Shown one piece after another: positions 41,248-50,825 of a stretch of DNA of 64,000 nt. Every line of letters starts with the position of its first letter. Within the stretch, counting starts at the first letter, position 1. The translations under genes and the position numbers were made by a program. The stretch is from assembly GCA_009782565.1 (NCBI GenBank), contig WRIU01000010.1, positions 1 to 64,000 of the forward strand. The letters run 5' to 3'. This DNA comes from Betaproteobacteria bacterium (GTDB taxonomy: Bacteria; Pseudomonadota; Gammaproteobacteria; Burkholderiales; Rhodocyclaceae). A model generated the notes under the pieces. It saw nothing but the letters and a program-made list of their open reading frames with translations, did no database searches and was not told the DNA's origin.

Positions 41248-41317
41248 AAGCCGTATCGGATACAATCCCGCCCCCCTGAGGGATAGGGAATCTAGGCTCA
41301 AATTTTTTTAATCAAAC

Positions 41318-43528
41318 ATGTCGAAAATTATGGATATGACAAATTCACGTTTTGTAAAGATCGTGATCCGCGCCGTTTTGCGCGTCCTATTTCGCATCTT
41401 GGCACGGTTGCTCTTTCGCGTACGGGTACAGGGGATGGATGAAGCCCTGGCGGTGGGGAATGGACAGCGTTCGCGGCTGCTGGTGATCGCCAACCATGAG
41501 TCCTTTCTCGATGGCATCCTGCTGGGGCTGTTTTTGCCGGTCGAGAAACCAGTGTTCGTCGTGCACACCGAATACGTAAAGCGTCCGCTCTTGCGGTTCA
41601 GCCTGAATGTAACGGCCGATTACCTGCCGATTGCTCCGAGCAATCCAATGGCGGTAAAGCAGATCATCCGGCTGCTCGAATCCGGGCGACCGGTCGTGAT
41701 CTTCCCGGAAGGCCGGATCACCTTGACCGGGGCGCTGATGAAGGTCTATGAAGGCCCTGCTTTTGTGGCAGCAAAAACCGGGGCGACCTTGCTGCCGGTA
41801 CGGTTGGACGGGTTGAGCCGCAGTTATTTTTCAAAAATGGCCCACTGGCCGCGAAAACTTTTTCCGCGCATCACGCTCACGATACTGCCGCCCACGGCGC
41901 TGCCGATGCCAGAAGCCCCCAATGCCAAAGTGCGCCGCCATAAATCGGGGGAAGCCCTGCGCCGCCTGATGCAGGAAATGGCGCTGGCTCAACCGCAACA
42001 GCGTACGCTCTACAGCGCGCTGTGCGACGCGATCAGGCTCCACGGCCGCCGCCGCCGCGTCGTGGAAGACATCAGGCAGGTGGAATATACCTATCATGAC
42101 CTGCTGAAAATGTCCCTCGCCCTTGGGCGATTGGCCGGACGCATCACCGAACCCGGCGAAAGGGTGGGTTTGCTCCTGCCTAACATGACGCCGACCCTCG
42201 GACTTTTTCTCGGCCTTGGCGCGTTTGGAAGAGTCCCGGCGATGCTCAACTACACGGCGGGCGTCGATGGGATGCAGGCCGCGTGCGAGGCCGCCCAGAT
42301 CCGCACCCTGATTACCTCGCATGCCTTCGTTGAGCAGGCGAAACTTGCCGATAAGCTCGCCGCCTTGCAGGGGCTGGAGCGCATCGTCTATCTCGAAGAC
42401 CTGCGCGAGGGGATGACTTTCCGTGACAAGCTCTGGCTGATGGGGTGGGCGCTATGGTTCCCGCGCCAGGTGGAAGCCGAGGCAAGCACTGAAGACGCGG
42501 CAGTGGTGCTCTTCACTTCGGGTTCCGAGGGCAAGCCCAAGGGGGTGGTGCTCTCGCACCGCGCCGTCCTCGCCAACGTCGCACAAATCCGCGCCATTAT
42601 CGATATCACGCGCGATGACCGCGTATTGAACGTGCTTCCCATTTTCCATTCCTTCGGCCTCACCGCAGGGACTTTTTTGCCGATCTTCACGGGCGCGAGC
42701 GTTTTTCTATACCCCTCGCCGCTGCATTACCGGGTGATTCCGGAACTGGCCTACGACCGCGCCTGCACGGTGTTGTTCGGCACGAGCACCTTCCTCGGCA
42801 ATTACGCGCGTTTCGCGCACCCCTACGATTTCTACCGCCTGCGCTATGCCGTTTCCGGCGCGGAAAAGCTCTCCGCCGCAGTGCGCGAACAGTGGTTTGA
42901 GAAGTTCGGCATCCGCATCCTGGAAGGGTACGGCGCGACCGAAACCGCGCCGGTCATCGCGGTCAACACCCCGATGGCCTACCGCAGCGGAACCGTGGGC
43001 CAATTTCTGCCCGGTATCGAACACCGGCTGCAACCCGTGCCCGGCATCGAGCGCGGCGGGGTGCTGCATGTGCGCGGCCCCAATGTGATGAGCGGCTATC
43101 TGAAGGCGGACAACCCTGGCGTGCTGCAAGCGCCCGTTTCGAGCGAGGGGCCGGGCTGGTACGAAACGGGGGACATTATCGAGGTCGATACCGACGGCTT
43201 CGTACACATCGTTGGGCGGGTCAAGCGTTTCGCCAAGGTCGCCGGTGAGATGGTGAGCCTGGAAGCGGTGGAAAAACTGGCGCAGACAGCTTCTCCCGAT
43301 GAGTTTCACGCTGCTTCCAGCCAGCCCGACGCGGGCAAGGGCGAGGCGCTGGTGCTCTTTACCACCGACGGGCAGGTCAACCGCGCGGCCTTGCAGAAAG
43401 CGGCGCAACAACTGGGGTTCTCTGAATTATCTATTCCGAAGAAAGTCGTGCGGGTGGATGAGTTGCCACTCCTTGGGACGGGCAAAACCGATTACGTCAC
43501 TTTGAAGCGCATGGCGGAAGAAGCTTGA
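41318..43528 (+). CDS. aas: Acyl-ACP synthetase/lysophospholipid acyltransferase (Aas)
   Basis: The 736-residue bifunctional protein reacylates lysophospholipids at the inner membrane using acyl-ACP made by its own synthetase domain. The N-terminal PlsC domain has NHESFLDG (HxxxxD, ~60) and FPEGRIT. The C-terminal AMP-binding domain has VVLFTSGSEGKPKGVVLSH (~398), GYGATETAPV and the YETGDI / GRVKRFAKVAGEMVSLEAVE motifs. Size and order match E. coli Aas. Its partner flippase lplT lies downstream after one intervening gene. Confidence 0.9.
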   Translation: MSKIMDMTNSRFVKIVIRAVLRVLFRILARLLFRVRVQGMDEALAVGNGQRSRLLVIANHESFLDGILLGLFLPVEKPVFVVHTEYVKRPLLRFSLNVTADYLPIAPSNPMAVKQIIRLLESGRPVVIFPEGRITLTGALMKVYEGPAFVAAKTGATLLPVRLDGLSRSYFSKMAHWPRKLFPRITLTILPPTALPMPEAPNAKVRRHKSGEALRRLMQEMALAQPQQRTLYSALCDAIRLHGRRRRVVEDIRQVEYTYHDLLKMSLALGRLAGRITEPGERVGLLLPNMTPTLGLFLGLGAFGRVPAMLNYTAGVDGMQAACEAAQIRTLITSHAFVEQAKLADKLAALQGLERIVYLEDLREGMTFRDKLWLMGWALWFPRQVEAEASTEDAAVVLFTSGSEGKPKGVVLSHRAVLANVAQIRAIIDITRDDRVLNVLPIFHSFGLTAGTFLPIFTGASVFLYPSPLHYRVIPELAYDRACTVLFGTSTFLGNYARFAHPYDFYRLRYAVSGAEKLSAAVREQWFEKFGIRILEGYGATETAPVIAVNTPMAYRSGTVGQFLPGIEHRLQPVPGIERGGVLHVRGPNVMSGYLKADNPGVLQAPVSSEGPGWYETGDIIEVDTDGFVHIVGRVKRFAKVAGEMVSLEAVEKLAQTASPDEFHAASSQPDAGKGEALVLFTTDGQVNRAALQKAAQQLGFSELSIPKKVVRVDELPLLGTGKTDYVTLKRMAEEA

Positions 43529-43530
43529 GC

Positions 43531-44778
43531 ATGGGTGGGCATCATTCGTTTTTAAGCCGCCGCCGTTTCCTCAAGACCGTTTTCCTGGGGGCAGCGGGGG
43601 TCTCAGGCGCAATGTTTGCCTACGCGCGCAAACCTTTTCTGGTCAATCCCTGCCTCAACCCCGTGGATACAGCCTTGGAGCAAAGTCCGTGGCTAACGCG
43701 CATCTGGCAGGGGCTCGATCCCGCACAGGTCTGGGATTGCCATGTGCACCTGGCGGGGATCGGGGACAGCGGCCATGGGCTATATGTTGGGCAAAAGCTT
43801 CAAAACCTGTGGCATCCGGTGCTCTACAGCCAGCGCCTGTTCTATATGAACGCAGGCTGCGTCTCGACAGAACCCGGAACCGTCGATGAAAATTATGTGC
43901 GTCGGCTTGCGCTGCTTACGCGAAACATGCCTGCCGGAGTCAAGGCGATGCTCTTTGCTTTTGACTGGTATCACGACGATAACGGAGAGCCGGTTCCCGA
44001 ATTGAGCACGTTCTGTGTGCCAGACGGCTATGCCCGCCAAATGGCAGAAGAATATCCTGACGTGTTTGAATGGGTCGCTTCGATACATCCCTACCGGCCT
44101 GACGCGATCGACAGGCTGGAAGCGGCTGTCGCGCAAGGCGCGCGGGCGGTGAAGTGGCTGCCCGCAGCGCAGAACATCGACCCGGCCTCGAAGCGGTGCG
44201 ATGCCTTTTTTGCTACGCTCACGCGTTTGCGCCTTCCCTTGGTGATTCATTGCGGGGAAGAAAAAGCGGTACAGAGTGTCACCCTCAACCATTTCGGCAA
44301 CCCTCTGCGCTTGCGCCGGGCGTTGGACGCGGGTGTGAGGGTCGTGGTGGCGCATTGTGCAAGCCGTGGTGAAGACGATGACTTCGACAGACCGGGAACC
44401 CGGCAAAAGAGCTTCAATCTTTTTGCCCGCCTCATGGAGCGGGACGAATGGAAAGAAAACCTCTTCGGCGACATTTCGGCTACTGCGTTGCTCAACCAGA
44501 AGCCTGAAGTGCTCCGAACCCTGCTTACGCGCGAAGATTGGCACGGCCGACTGCTCAACGGCTCCGACTATCCCTTGCCGGGGATACTTCCATTGATTTC
44601 CCTGCCTTTGCTCGCTCGGTACGGCTTGTTGCCGAAAGAGGCGTTGCCCGACTTGCGGGCACTACGCCAGGCTAATGCCCTGTATTTCGATCTGGCACTC
44701 AAGCGTTCCTTGAATTGGCAGGGGAAATCCTTTCCGGCTCGGGTATTCGAGACCCGCGCGTTTTTTGGAGCAGCGTAA
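43531..44778 (+). CDS. Tat-exported amidohydrolase-family metal hydrolase
   Basis: The 415-residue protein begins with a twin-arginine signal (SRRRFLKTVFLGAAGVSGAMFA) and has an amidohydrolase_2-like TIM barrel: CHVHLAG (HxH metal site), VKWLPAAQNIDP (Lys), LPLVIHCGEE (His), VVVAHCAS (His) and LLNGSDYPLP (Asp). It is probably an active periplasmic or membrane-attached metal hydrolase of unknown substrate. It overlaps the 3' end region of aas closely and ends directly at the lplT start, so it belongs to the aas-lplT operon, hinting at a lipid-related substrate. Confidence 0.75.
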   Translation: MGGHHSFLSRRRFLKTVFLGAAGVSGAMFAYARKPFLVNPCLNPVDTALEQSPWLTRIWQGLDPAQVWDCHVHLAGIGDSGHGLYVGQKLQNLWHPVLYSQRLFYMNAGCVSTEPGTVDENYVRRLALLTRNMPAGVKAMLFAFDWYHDDNGEPVPELSTFCVPDGYARQMAEEYPDVFEWVASIHPYRPDAIDRLEAAVAQGARAVKWLPAAQNIDPASKRCDAFFATLTRLRLPLVIHCGEEKAVQSVTLNHFGNPLRLRRALDAGVRVVVAHCASRGEDDDFDRPGTRQKSFNLFARLMERDEWKENLFGDISATALLNQKPEVLRTLLTREDWHGRLLNGSDYPLPGILPLISLPLLARYGLLPKEALPDLRALRQANALYFDLALKRSLNWQGKSFPARVFETRAFFGAA

Positions 44779-46149
44779 ATGAATGATGGTCCCCAGCCTC
44801 CTGGCGGCGAGGGTGGTCAACACTCCCAGTTCTACCTTCTGCGGGAACGCCGTTTCTGGCCGCTCTTCGCCACGCAGTTCCTGGGCGCTTTCAACGACAA
44901 CGCCTACAAGAACGCCTTGCTGGTGTTGCTGACCTTCGGGGCTGCTTCATGGATGGGCGTGGGACAGGAAGTGAAAGTGCTTTCCAATCTCGCTGCGGGC
45001 CTGTTCATCCTGCCGTTCTTCCTGTTTTCCGCCACTGCCGGGCAACTGGCTGACAAGTTCGACAAGGCACTGCTCGCGCGTTGGGTGAAGGCGCTCGAAA
45101 TTTTCATCATCCTGCTCGTGGCCTTGGGTTTCTGGCTGCGAAGCCTGCCCGTGCTTCTTGCCGCGCTCTGCCTGCTTGGGCTGCAATCCACCCTGTTCGG
45201 GCCGCTGAAATACGCAATTCTGCCGCAACACCTGCGACCCAACGAACTCGTGGGCGGCAACGCGCTGGTGGAAGCGGGAACCTTTGTTGCCATCCTGCTC
45301 GGTACGCTCACCGGAGGGCTGCTCGCCGGATTAGATGACGGTGGCGTCATATGGATCGTCGCTATCTGCTTCATCGTGGCACTCGGCGGGTTTCTCGTAA
45401 GCTGGCACATCCCCACTGCGCCCGCGCCCGCACCGGAACTGAAAATTTCGCTCAATCCGCTTGCCGAAACCTTGCGCTGCATTGGTCTGGCGCGCCGGGA
45501 ACGTAGCGTTTTTCAGTCCATTCTCGCGGCTTCATGGTTCTGGGCCTACGGTGCATTGTTATTGACACAGCTTCCCATCTACACCGAAACGGTATTGGGG
45601 GGGAACGAAGCTCTGGTTACGGTATTGCTCGCGGTGTTCTCGATAGGCATCGGTTCCGGGTCGCTCATTTGCGAGAAACTCACGCGCCGACGTGGCAAGG
45701 CAGTCGAACCGGGACTGGTTCCAATTGGGGCACTGGGTATGACGATTTTCGGGCTTGATCTGGCATTGGGCGCGCCCGGTAACGCTTCCGGCACGTTGCA
45801 ACCACTCGCTGACATGCTGCACCGGGGAAGTACTTGGCGAGTTTTTTTTGATCTGTTGATGCTGGGTGGCTTCGGGGGCATCTACTGCGTACCGCTCTAC
45901 GCGCTCATACAACAACGCGCCCAGGCTGAGTACCGTGCCCGGATCATCGCCGCGAACAACATCCTCAACGCGCTTTTCATGGTTGGGATCTTTGTCGGTG
46001 CGGCGGCGTTCCTGGGCAAAGGGTTCAGCATCCCGGCGCTCTTCCTCTGTGCGGCCGTGCTGCATGGCATCATCACGATCTACATTTTCAGCGTCGTACC
46101 GGAATTTATCATCCGCGCAATGGTGTGGTTGGGGTGGCGGCGGGAGTGA
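44779..46149 (+). CDS. lplT: Lysophospholipid transporter LplT (MFS)
   Basis: The 456-residue MFS transporter flips lysophospholipids to the cytoplasmic face for reacylation by Aas. It has the LplT hallmark FLGAFNDNAYKNAL in TM1, a cytosolic ADKFDKALLARWVK loop, FGPLKYAILPQHLRPNELVGGNALVEAG, and ~12 hydrophobic segments. It directly follows the amidohydrolase stop codon. Some relatives fuse the MFS and Aas parts; here they are separate genes. Confidence 0.88.
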   Translation: MNDGPQPPGGEGGQHSQFYLLRERRFWPLFATQFLGAFNDNAYKNALLVLLTFGAASWMGVGQEVKVLSNLAAGLFILPFFLFSATAGQLADKFDKALLARWVKALEIFIILLVALGFWLRSLPVLLAALCLLGLQSTLFGPLKYAILPQHLRPNELVGGNALVEAGTFVAILLGTLTGGLLAGLDDGGVIWIVAICFIVALGGFLVSWHIPTAPAPAPELKISLNPLAETLRCIGLARRERSVFQSILAASWFWAYGALLLTQLPIYTETVLGGNEALVTVLLAVFSIGIGSGSLICEKLTRRRGKAVEPGLVPIGALGMTIFGLDLALGAPGNASGTLQPLADMLHRGSTWRVFFDLLMLGGFGGIYCVPLYALIQQRAQAEYRARIIAANNILNALFMVGIFVGAAAFLGKGFSIPALFLCAAVLHGIITIYIFSVVPEFIIRAMVWLGWRRE

Positions 46150-46248
46150 ATTCCGGATTCCATTTCCCGCCCGAGAACCTGCTGCCCTCGATGCGGAAAA
46201 TGGAAACGGTGTTTGCAATCATTGCCTCATCAAGAAGCGGGCAGACGA

Positions 46249-46539
46249 TCAGCGGTAGCGGCGGTATCTGCCATTGTCGTACCGCCGTACATCACGGCGC
46301 GGTTCATACCTGTGACGTGCGACATAACGAGGAGGCGTGACGTAGTGTGTCTCTTCATAAATGACGGGCTGTGGCGTGGATGCCGCGAGAATGGCCGCAG
46401 GCAACAGCAGGGGCGCCAACAGGATGTCGCGGACAAGGTGCCCATTGTGGTGGTTGCGAGCCAAAGCGGGAGTGCTGAAACAGGTACCGGCAACGATCAA
46501 GGCGGCCAGCGTGATGCGCGAGGTTTTGCGAAATTCCAT
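46249..46539 (-). CDS. Small secreted Arg/Tyr-rich protein
   Basis: The 96-residue product has a signal peptide (SRITLAALIVAGTCFSTPALA), a hydrophobic middle and a basic, Tyr-rich C-terminus (RRYDNGRYRRYR). AAGGAGAG precedes ATG 46,539. It resembles the small RXXR/Y-rich periplasmic proteins frequent in Gram-negatives. Function unknown. Confidence 0.65.
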   Translation of the reverse strand: MEFRKTSRITLAALIVAGTCFSTPALARNHHNGHLVRDILLAPLLLPAAILAASTPQPVIYEETHYVTPPRYVARHRYEPRRDVRRYDNGRYRRYR

Positions 46540-46753
46540 GATGCTCTCCTTGGTGATGGCCGCTTGCGTCATTTCATCGCGAAGCGGCGGTCTTGAACAT
46601 GGCTGTAACGATACCCGTTCGTGTCGGCTCGATCTTGTCTGGGCGGTAACGATTTGTAAGCGTTTGTAGGGTGCGACCGGAACGATCAACGAGCTTTCCT
46701 GCCGGTCTTCATGGGATAATCACACCCCTTTAGCGTTGCTTCATTTCTTTTTC

Positions 46754-47731
46754 ATGTCCGTATCCCTACCCGATTTTTCCCCAGCCCACCTCGTCGTCGC
46801 GGGCGACGTCATGTTCGACCGTTACTGGCACGGCGCAACCACGCGCATTTCACCCGAAGCGCCAGTGCCCATCGTGAAAGTGGAAAATGATGAATACCGC
46901 GCGGGTGGCGCGGGCAATGTGGCGCTGAACGCGGCTTCATTGGGTGCGGCGGTCAGCCTTGTCGGGTTGGTCGGGCAGGATGAAGCGGCGCGGCTGCTGG
47001 CCGAAAAACTCTCTGCGGGCGGCGTGCAATGTTGCCTGGTCGACATGCCGGAACATCCGACGATTACCAAGCTGCGGATCGTCAGCCGTCACCAGCAACT
47101 CATCCGGCTCGATTTTGAAAACGATTTCACCAGCGTGAAAACGTCGGGCATCGAAGAGCGTTTCACAACCTTGCTCGATGACGCCAATGCGGTCGTGTTC
47201 TCCGACTACGGCAAAGGTACGCTTGCCCAGGTGGCAATGCTGATCAGCGCTGCGCGCACACGCGGATTGCCGGTGGTTGTCGACCCCAAGGGCACGAATT
47301 TCTGGCGCTATCGCAATGCCTCGGTCATTACCCCGAACATGGGTGAGTTCGAGGCGGTTGTCGGCGTATGCCCGGATGAGGCGACCGTGCGCGAGCGTGG
47401 CGAAGCCCTGCGCGAGCACCTCTCATTGGAAGCCTTGCTCATCACGCGCTCGGAACGCGGCATGACCCTGTTGCAAAAAGGCCAGCCGCCGCTCGATCTT
47501 CCCACCCATGCCCGCGATGTATTCGATGTGACCGGCGCGGGTGATACCGTGGTGGCTACGCTCGGTGTCTGTCTGGCCCGGGGGCTCGACTTGCCTCAAG
47601 CCACTCAGTTTGCCAATGCCGCCGCCGGAATCGTGGTCGGCAAGCTCGGAACCGCTGCCGTGAGCCGCACCGAGTTAGCTGGGATATTGGCACGTTCCGA
47701 TCACGGCCAAAAAACAGGAGATTCCCCATGA
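46754..47731 (+). CDS. hldA: D-beta-D-heptose 7-phosphate kinase (HldA/RfaE domain I)
   Basis: The 325-residue PfkB-family kinase phosphorylates D-glycero-D-manno-heptose 7-phosphate at O-1 for LPS inner-core heptose synthesis. It has [41 protein letters not shown] and the catalytic [16 protein letters not shown] block. Only the kinase domain is present; the adenylyltransferase (HldC/RfaE domain II) must be encoded elsewhere. It opens the core-LPS operon and overlaps hldD by four bases. Confidence 0.92.
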   Translation: MSVSLPDFSPAHLVVAGDVMFDRYWHGATTRISPEAPVPIVKVENDEYRAGGAGNVALNAASLGAAVSLVGLVGQDEAARLLAEKLSAGGVQCCLVDMPEHPTITKLRIVSRHQQLIRLDFENDFTSVKTSGIEERFTTLLDDANAVVFSDYGKGTLAQVAMLISAARTRGLPVVVDPKGTNFWRYRNASVITPNMGEFEAVVGVCPDEATVRERGEALREHLSLEALLITRSERGMTLLQKGQPPLDLPTHARDVFDVTGAGDTVVATLGVCLARGLDLPQATQFANAAAGIVVGKLGTAAVSRTELAGILARSDHGQKTGDSP

Positions 47732-48690
47732 TGATCGTCACCGGCGGAGCCGGTTTCATCGGTAGCAACATCGTACAGGGGTTGAATGCCCGAGGTATCA
47801 GCGACATCCTGGTCGTCGATGACCTCTCCGATGGCCGTAAGTGCCTGAATCTCTCCGACGCCAACATCCGCGACTATCTTGACAAAGACGACTTCCTCGC
47901 CCGCGTGGAGAAGGGCGAGACTTTCGGCAGTGTTGAGGCGGTGTTCCATGAAGGGGCTTGTTCTACCACGACCGAGTGGGATGGCCGTTTCATGATGAAG
48001 GTGAATTTTGAATACACCAAGGCGATCCTTTCCTGGTGCGTGACGCGCAAGACGCCGTTCATCTACGCTTCCTCGGCTGCGGTTTACGGCATGGGGCCGA
48101 CCTTCCGCGAAGCTCGGGAGTTCGAGTGCCCGCTCAATGCTTACGCTTATTCCAAATTCCTGTTCGATTGCCACTTGCGCGCGCGTATCCAGGGCATCTT
48201 CAGCCAGGTGGCCGGACTGCGCTATTTCAATGTTTACGGCCCACGGGAGCAACATAAGGGCGCAATGGCGAGCGTGGCATTCCATATGGATACGCAATTG
48301 CAGAACAGCGGTCGGCTGCGCCTTTTTGAAGGTTCGGACGGTTACGGGCCGGGCGAGCAGCAGCGCGATTTCATCCATGTCGACGACGTGGTGGCCGTCA
48401 ACCTGTGGTTGCTCGATAACCCACAGATTTCCGGCATTTTCAACGTTGGCACGGGCAGGGCGCAGAGTTTCAACGATGTCGCGCGAGCCGCGATTGACTG
48501 GTATCGACAGCGCGAGGATCACAGTTTCGGCGGCATCGACTATATCCCCTTCCCCGACCATCTCAAGGGGCGTTATCAGAGCTTCACCGAGGCTGACCTT
48601 TCCGCGCTGCGTGCGGCGGGGTTCGAGCGCCCCTTCATGGATGTCGCCGCAGGTGTGCCGCGCTACCTCGATTGGCTGCACCGCGATTGA
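47728..48690 (+). CDS. hldD: ADP-L-glycero-D-manno-heptose-6-epimerase
   Basis: HldD epimerises ADP-heptose at C6, the last step of heptose precursor synthesis. The 320-residue SDR protein starts [16 protein letters not shown] (NAD-binding) and shows [18 protein letters not shown] (YxxxK) and [12 protein letters not shown]. Confidence 0.95.
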   Translation: MMIVTGGAGFIGSNIVQGLNARGISDILVVDDLSDGRKCLNLSDANIRDYLDKDDFLARVEKGETFGSVEAVFHEGACSTTTEWDGRFMMKVNFEYTKAILSWCVTRKTPFIYASSAAVYGMGPTFREAREFECPLNAYAYSKFLFDCHLRARIQGIFSQVAGLRYFNVYGPREQHKGAMASVAFHMDTQLQNSGRLRLFEGSDGYGPGEQQRDFIHVDDVVAVNLWLLDNPQISGIFNVGTGRAQSFNDVARAAIDWYRQREDHSFGGIDYIPFPDHLKGRYQSFTEADLSALRAAGFERPFMDVAAGVPRYLDWLHRD

Positions 48691-48702
48691 ATGCCTGAAA
48701 CA

Positions 48703-49725
48703 ATGCGAAAAATCCTGATCGTAGGGCCGTCGTGGGTGGGCGACATGGTTATGGCGCAGAGCCTTTTCATGAGTCTGAAAGCCGGTGGCGAATGTGAGAT
48801 CGACGTGCTTGCCCCGGCCTGGTCACTGCCGGTTCTTGCTCGGATGCCCGAAGTGCGGCGCGGCATTGTGATGCCGCTTGGGCATGGCCGGTTTGGCCTC
48901 GGCACACGTCGGCGTTTGGGGAAGGAACTTGCCAGCGAAGGTTACGATCAATCCATCGTGTTGCCCGGTTCGTTCAAATCGGCGCTCGTGCCGTTTTTCG
49001 CCCACATCCCGCAACGTACCGGCTTTCGCGGGGAGATGCGCTACGGGCTTATCAACGATATGCGCCCGCTTGACCGTAGCCTGCTGCCAATGACAGTACA
49101 GCGGTTCGTCGCCCTCGGCCAGACGCGCGAAACCGCTGCTGCGCCCATTTCTTTCCCAACACCCCGGCTCCACGCGGATTCCGCCAACCAGGCGGCGCTG
49201 CGGGAACGCTTCAAACTCGATTCCGCGCGTCCGTCCATCGCCTTCATGCCTGGCGCGGAATACGGCCCGGCCAAGCAATGGCCGCCTACGCACTACGCCA
49301 AGCTGGCGCACCTGCTCGCGGCGCGCGGTTTTCAAGTCTGGGTGTTGGGTTCGGAAAAAGACAACGCGGTTGCTCGCCCGATTGCCAACGGCAACCCCTC
49401 GGTGATCGACCTCACGGGCAAAACCAGCCTCGGCGACGCGGCAGACCTCATTGCACTTGCCCGTGTCGCCGTCTGCAACGATTCCGGCCTGATGCACGTC
49501 GCTGCCGCGCTCGATGTGCCGCTCGTCGCCCTCTTTGGCTCCTCCAGCCCGGAACACACGCCGCCGCTCGCCCGCCAGGTCGTCATCGAAACCCTCCGGT
49601 TATCGTGTGCGCCCTGTTTCGAGCGGCAATGCCCGCTCAAGCACACCCATTGCCTGACCGGCATTGCCCCCGAAAAAGTGCTTGCGGCGCTGGAACCCTT
49701 CATCAGTTCTTCTTCATCCTCCTGA
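48703..49725 (+). CDS. waaF: LPS heptosyltransferase II
   Basis: WaaF adds the second heptose to the LPS inner core at the cytoplasmic face. The 340-residue GT9 protein begins ILIVGPSWVGDMVMAQ, typical of WaaF, and has FMPGAEYGPAKQWP and CNDSGLMHVAAAL in the GT-B C-domain. ATG 48,703 matches the family; ATG 48,691 immediately after hldD is possible. Confidence 0.93.
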   Translation: MRKILIVGPSWVGDMVMAQSLFMSLKAGGECEIDVLAPAWSLPVLARMPEVRRGIVMPLGHGRFGLGTRRRLGKELASEGYDQSIVLPGSFKSALVPFFAHIPQRTGFRGEMRYGLINDMRPLDRSLLPMTVQRFVALGQTRETAAAPISFPTPRLHADSANQAALRERFKLDSARPSIAFMPGAEYGPAKQWPPTHYAKLAHLLAARGFQVWVLGSEKDNAVARPIANGNPSVIDLTGKTSLGDAADLIALARVAVCNDSGLMHVAAALDVPLVALFGSSSPEHTPPLARQVVIETLRLSCAPCFERQCPLKHTHCLTGIAPEKVLAALEPFISSSSSS

Positions 49726-49727
49726 CA

Positions 49728-50825
49728 ATGCGGATACTGCTGGTCAAAACCTCTTCGCTCGGTGACGTCATCCACACTCTGCCTGCCGTCACCGACGCGA
49801 CGCGGGCGCTTCCCGGCATCCGTTTCGACTGGGTCGTGGAAGAAGCCTTTGCCGAAATTCCTGCCTGGCATCCGGCGGTGGAACGGGTGATTCCGGTAGC
49901 GCTGCGCCGTTGGCGGAAACATCCTTTCGCCCGTGCCACGCACGCGGAATGGAAAGCCTTTCGCGCCTCCCTCGATGCAACTCCTTACGATTTCGTGCTC
50001 GACGCGCAGGGTTTGATAAAAAGCGCCTGGCTTGCCCTCAAGACACACGCCCACATACATGGATTCGCTTTCCGCTCGGCGCGCGAGCCTCTGGCAAGCC
50101 TTGCCTATGCCCATCGCCATACCGTGCCTTGGGGACGGCATGCCGTGCGCCGTGTGCGCGAACTCTTCGCTGCCGCGCTTGGCTACCCTCTGCCGGAAAA
50201 CGCTCAAGGGGACGACGACGGCGCGAGCTTCGCCGACGCTGCCGCCTACGGACTGGATCGCGCCCGCATGCTGGTCGGCGAAGCCGCCGTAGTGGAAACG
50301 GCGAATGATGCCCCCCGGCTGGTTTTTCTGCACGGAACCACCTGGCCCACCAAACACTGGCCGGAAAACTACTGGCGCGAGCTTGCCCGCCTCGCCACCG
50401 GAGCCGGTTGGAGCGTCCGGCTGCCTTGGGGGTCTGAGGCAGAACACGAACGCGCCCAACGCATCGCAAAGGACCTTACTGGCGCACACGTTCTGCCCCG
50501 CCTACCGCTCGTGGGAGTCGCTGCCGAATTGTCCGCTGCCGCTGCCTGCGTGGCCGTCGACACCGGCCTCGGCCACCTCGCCGCCGCCCTGGATGTTCCC
50601 ACGCTGTCGCTCTTTGGCTCGACAAGCCCCGATCTGACTGGCGCGTGGAGCCGCCGCCAGCGCCACCTTGCCACAGATTTTCCCTGTGCGCCGTGCCTGC
50701 GAAAAACCTGCACGCTTCGATCTTCCGCCTCCGGCACATCTGCGCCGTTGCTTGCCGTCGATACGCCCTGCTTCGCACGCCTGTCGCCGGAGAGGGTGTG
50801 GAACGCGCTTGGCGCGATGCGATGA
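49728..50825 (+). CDS. waaC: LPS heptosyltransferase I
   Basis: WaaC transfers the first heptose to Kdo2-lipid A. The 365-residue GT9 enzyme starts MRILLVKTSSLGDVIHTLPAV and contains VFLHGTTWPTKHWPENYWREL and VAVDTGLGHLAAALDVPTLSLFG. The start lies two bases after the waaF stop; its stop overlaps the waaG start (ATGA). Confidence 0.94.
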   Translation: MRILLVKTSSLGDVIHTLPAVTDATRALPGIRFDWVVEEAFAEIPAWHPAVERVIPVALRRWRKHPFARATHAEWKAFRASLDATPYDFVLDAQGLIKSAWLALKTHAHIHGFAFRSAREPLASLAYAHRHTVPWGRHAVRRVRELFAAALGYPLPENAQGDDDGASFADAAAYGLDRARMLVGEAAVVETANDAPRLVFLHGTTWPTKHWPENYWRELARLATGAGWSVRLPWGSEAEHERAQRIAKDLTGAHVLPRLPLVGVAAELSAAAACVAVDTGLGHLAAALDVPTLSLFGSTSPDLTGAWSRRQRHLATDFPCAPCLRKTCTLRSSASGTSAPLLAVDTPCFARLSPERVWNALGAMR

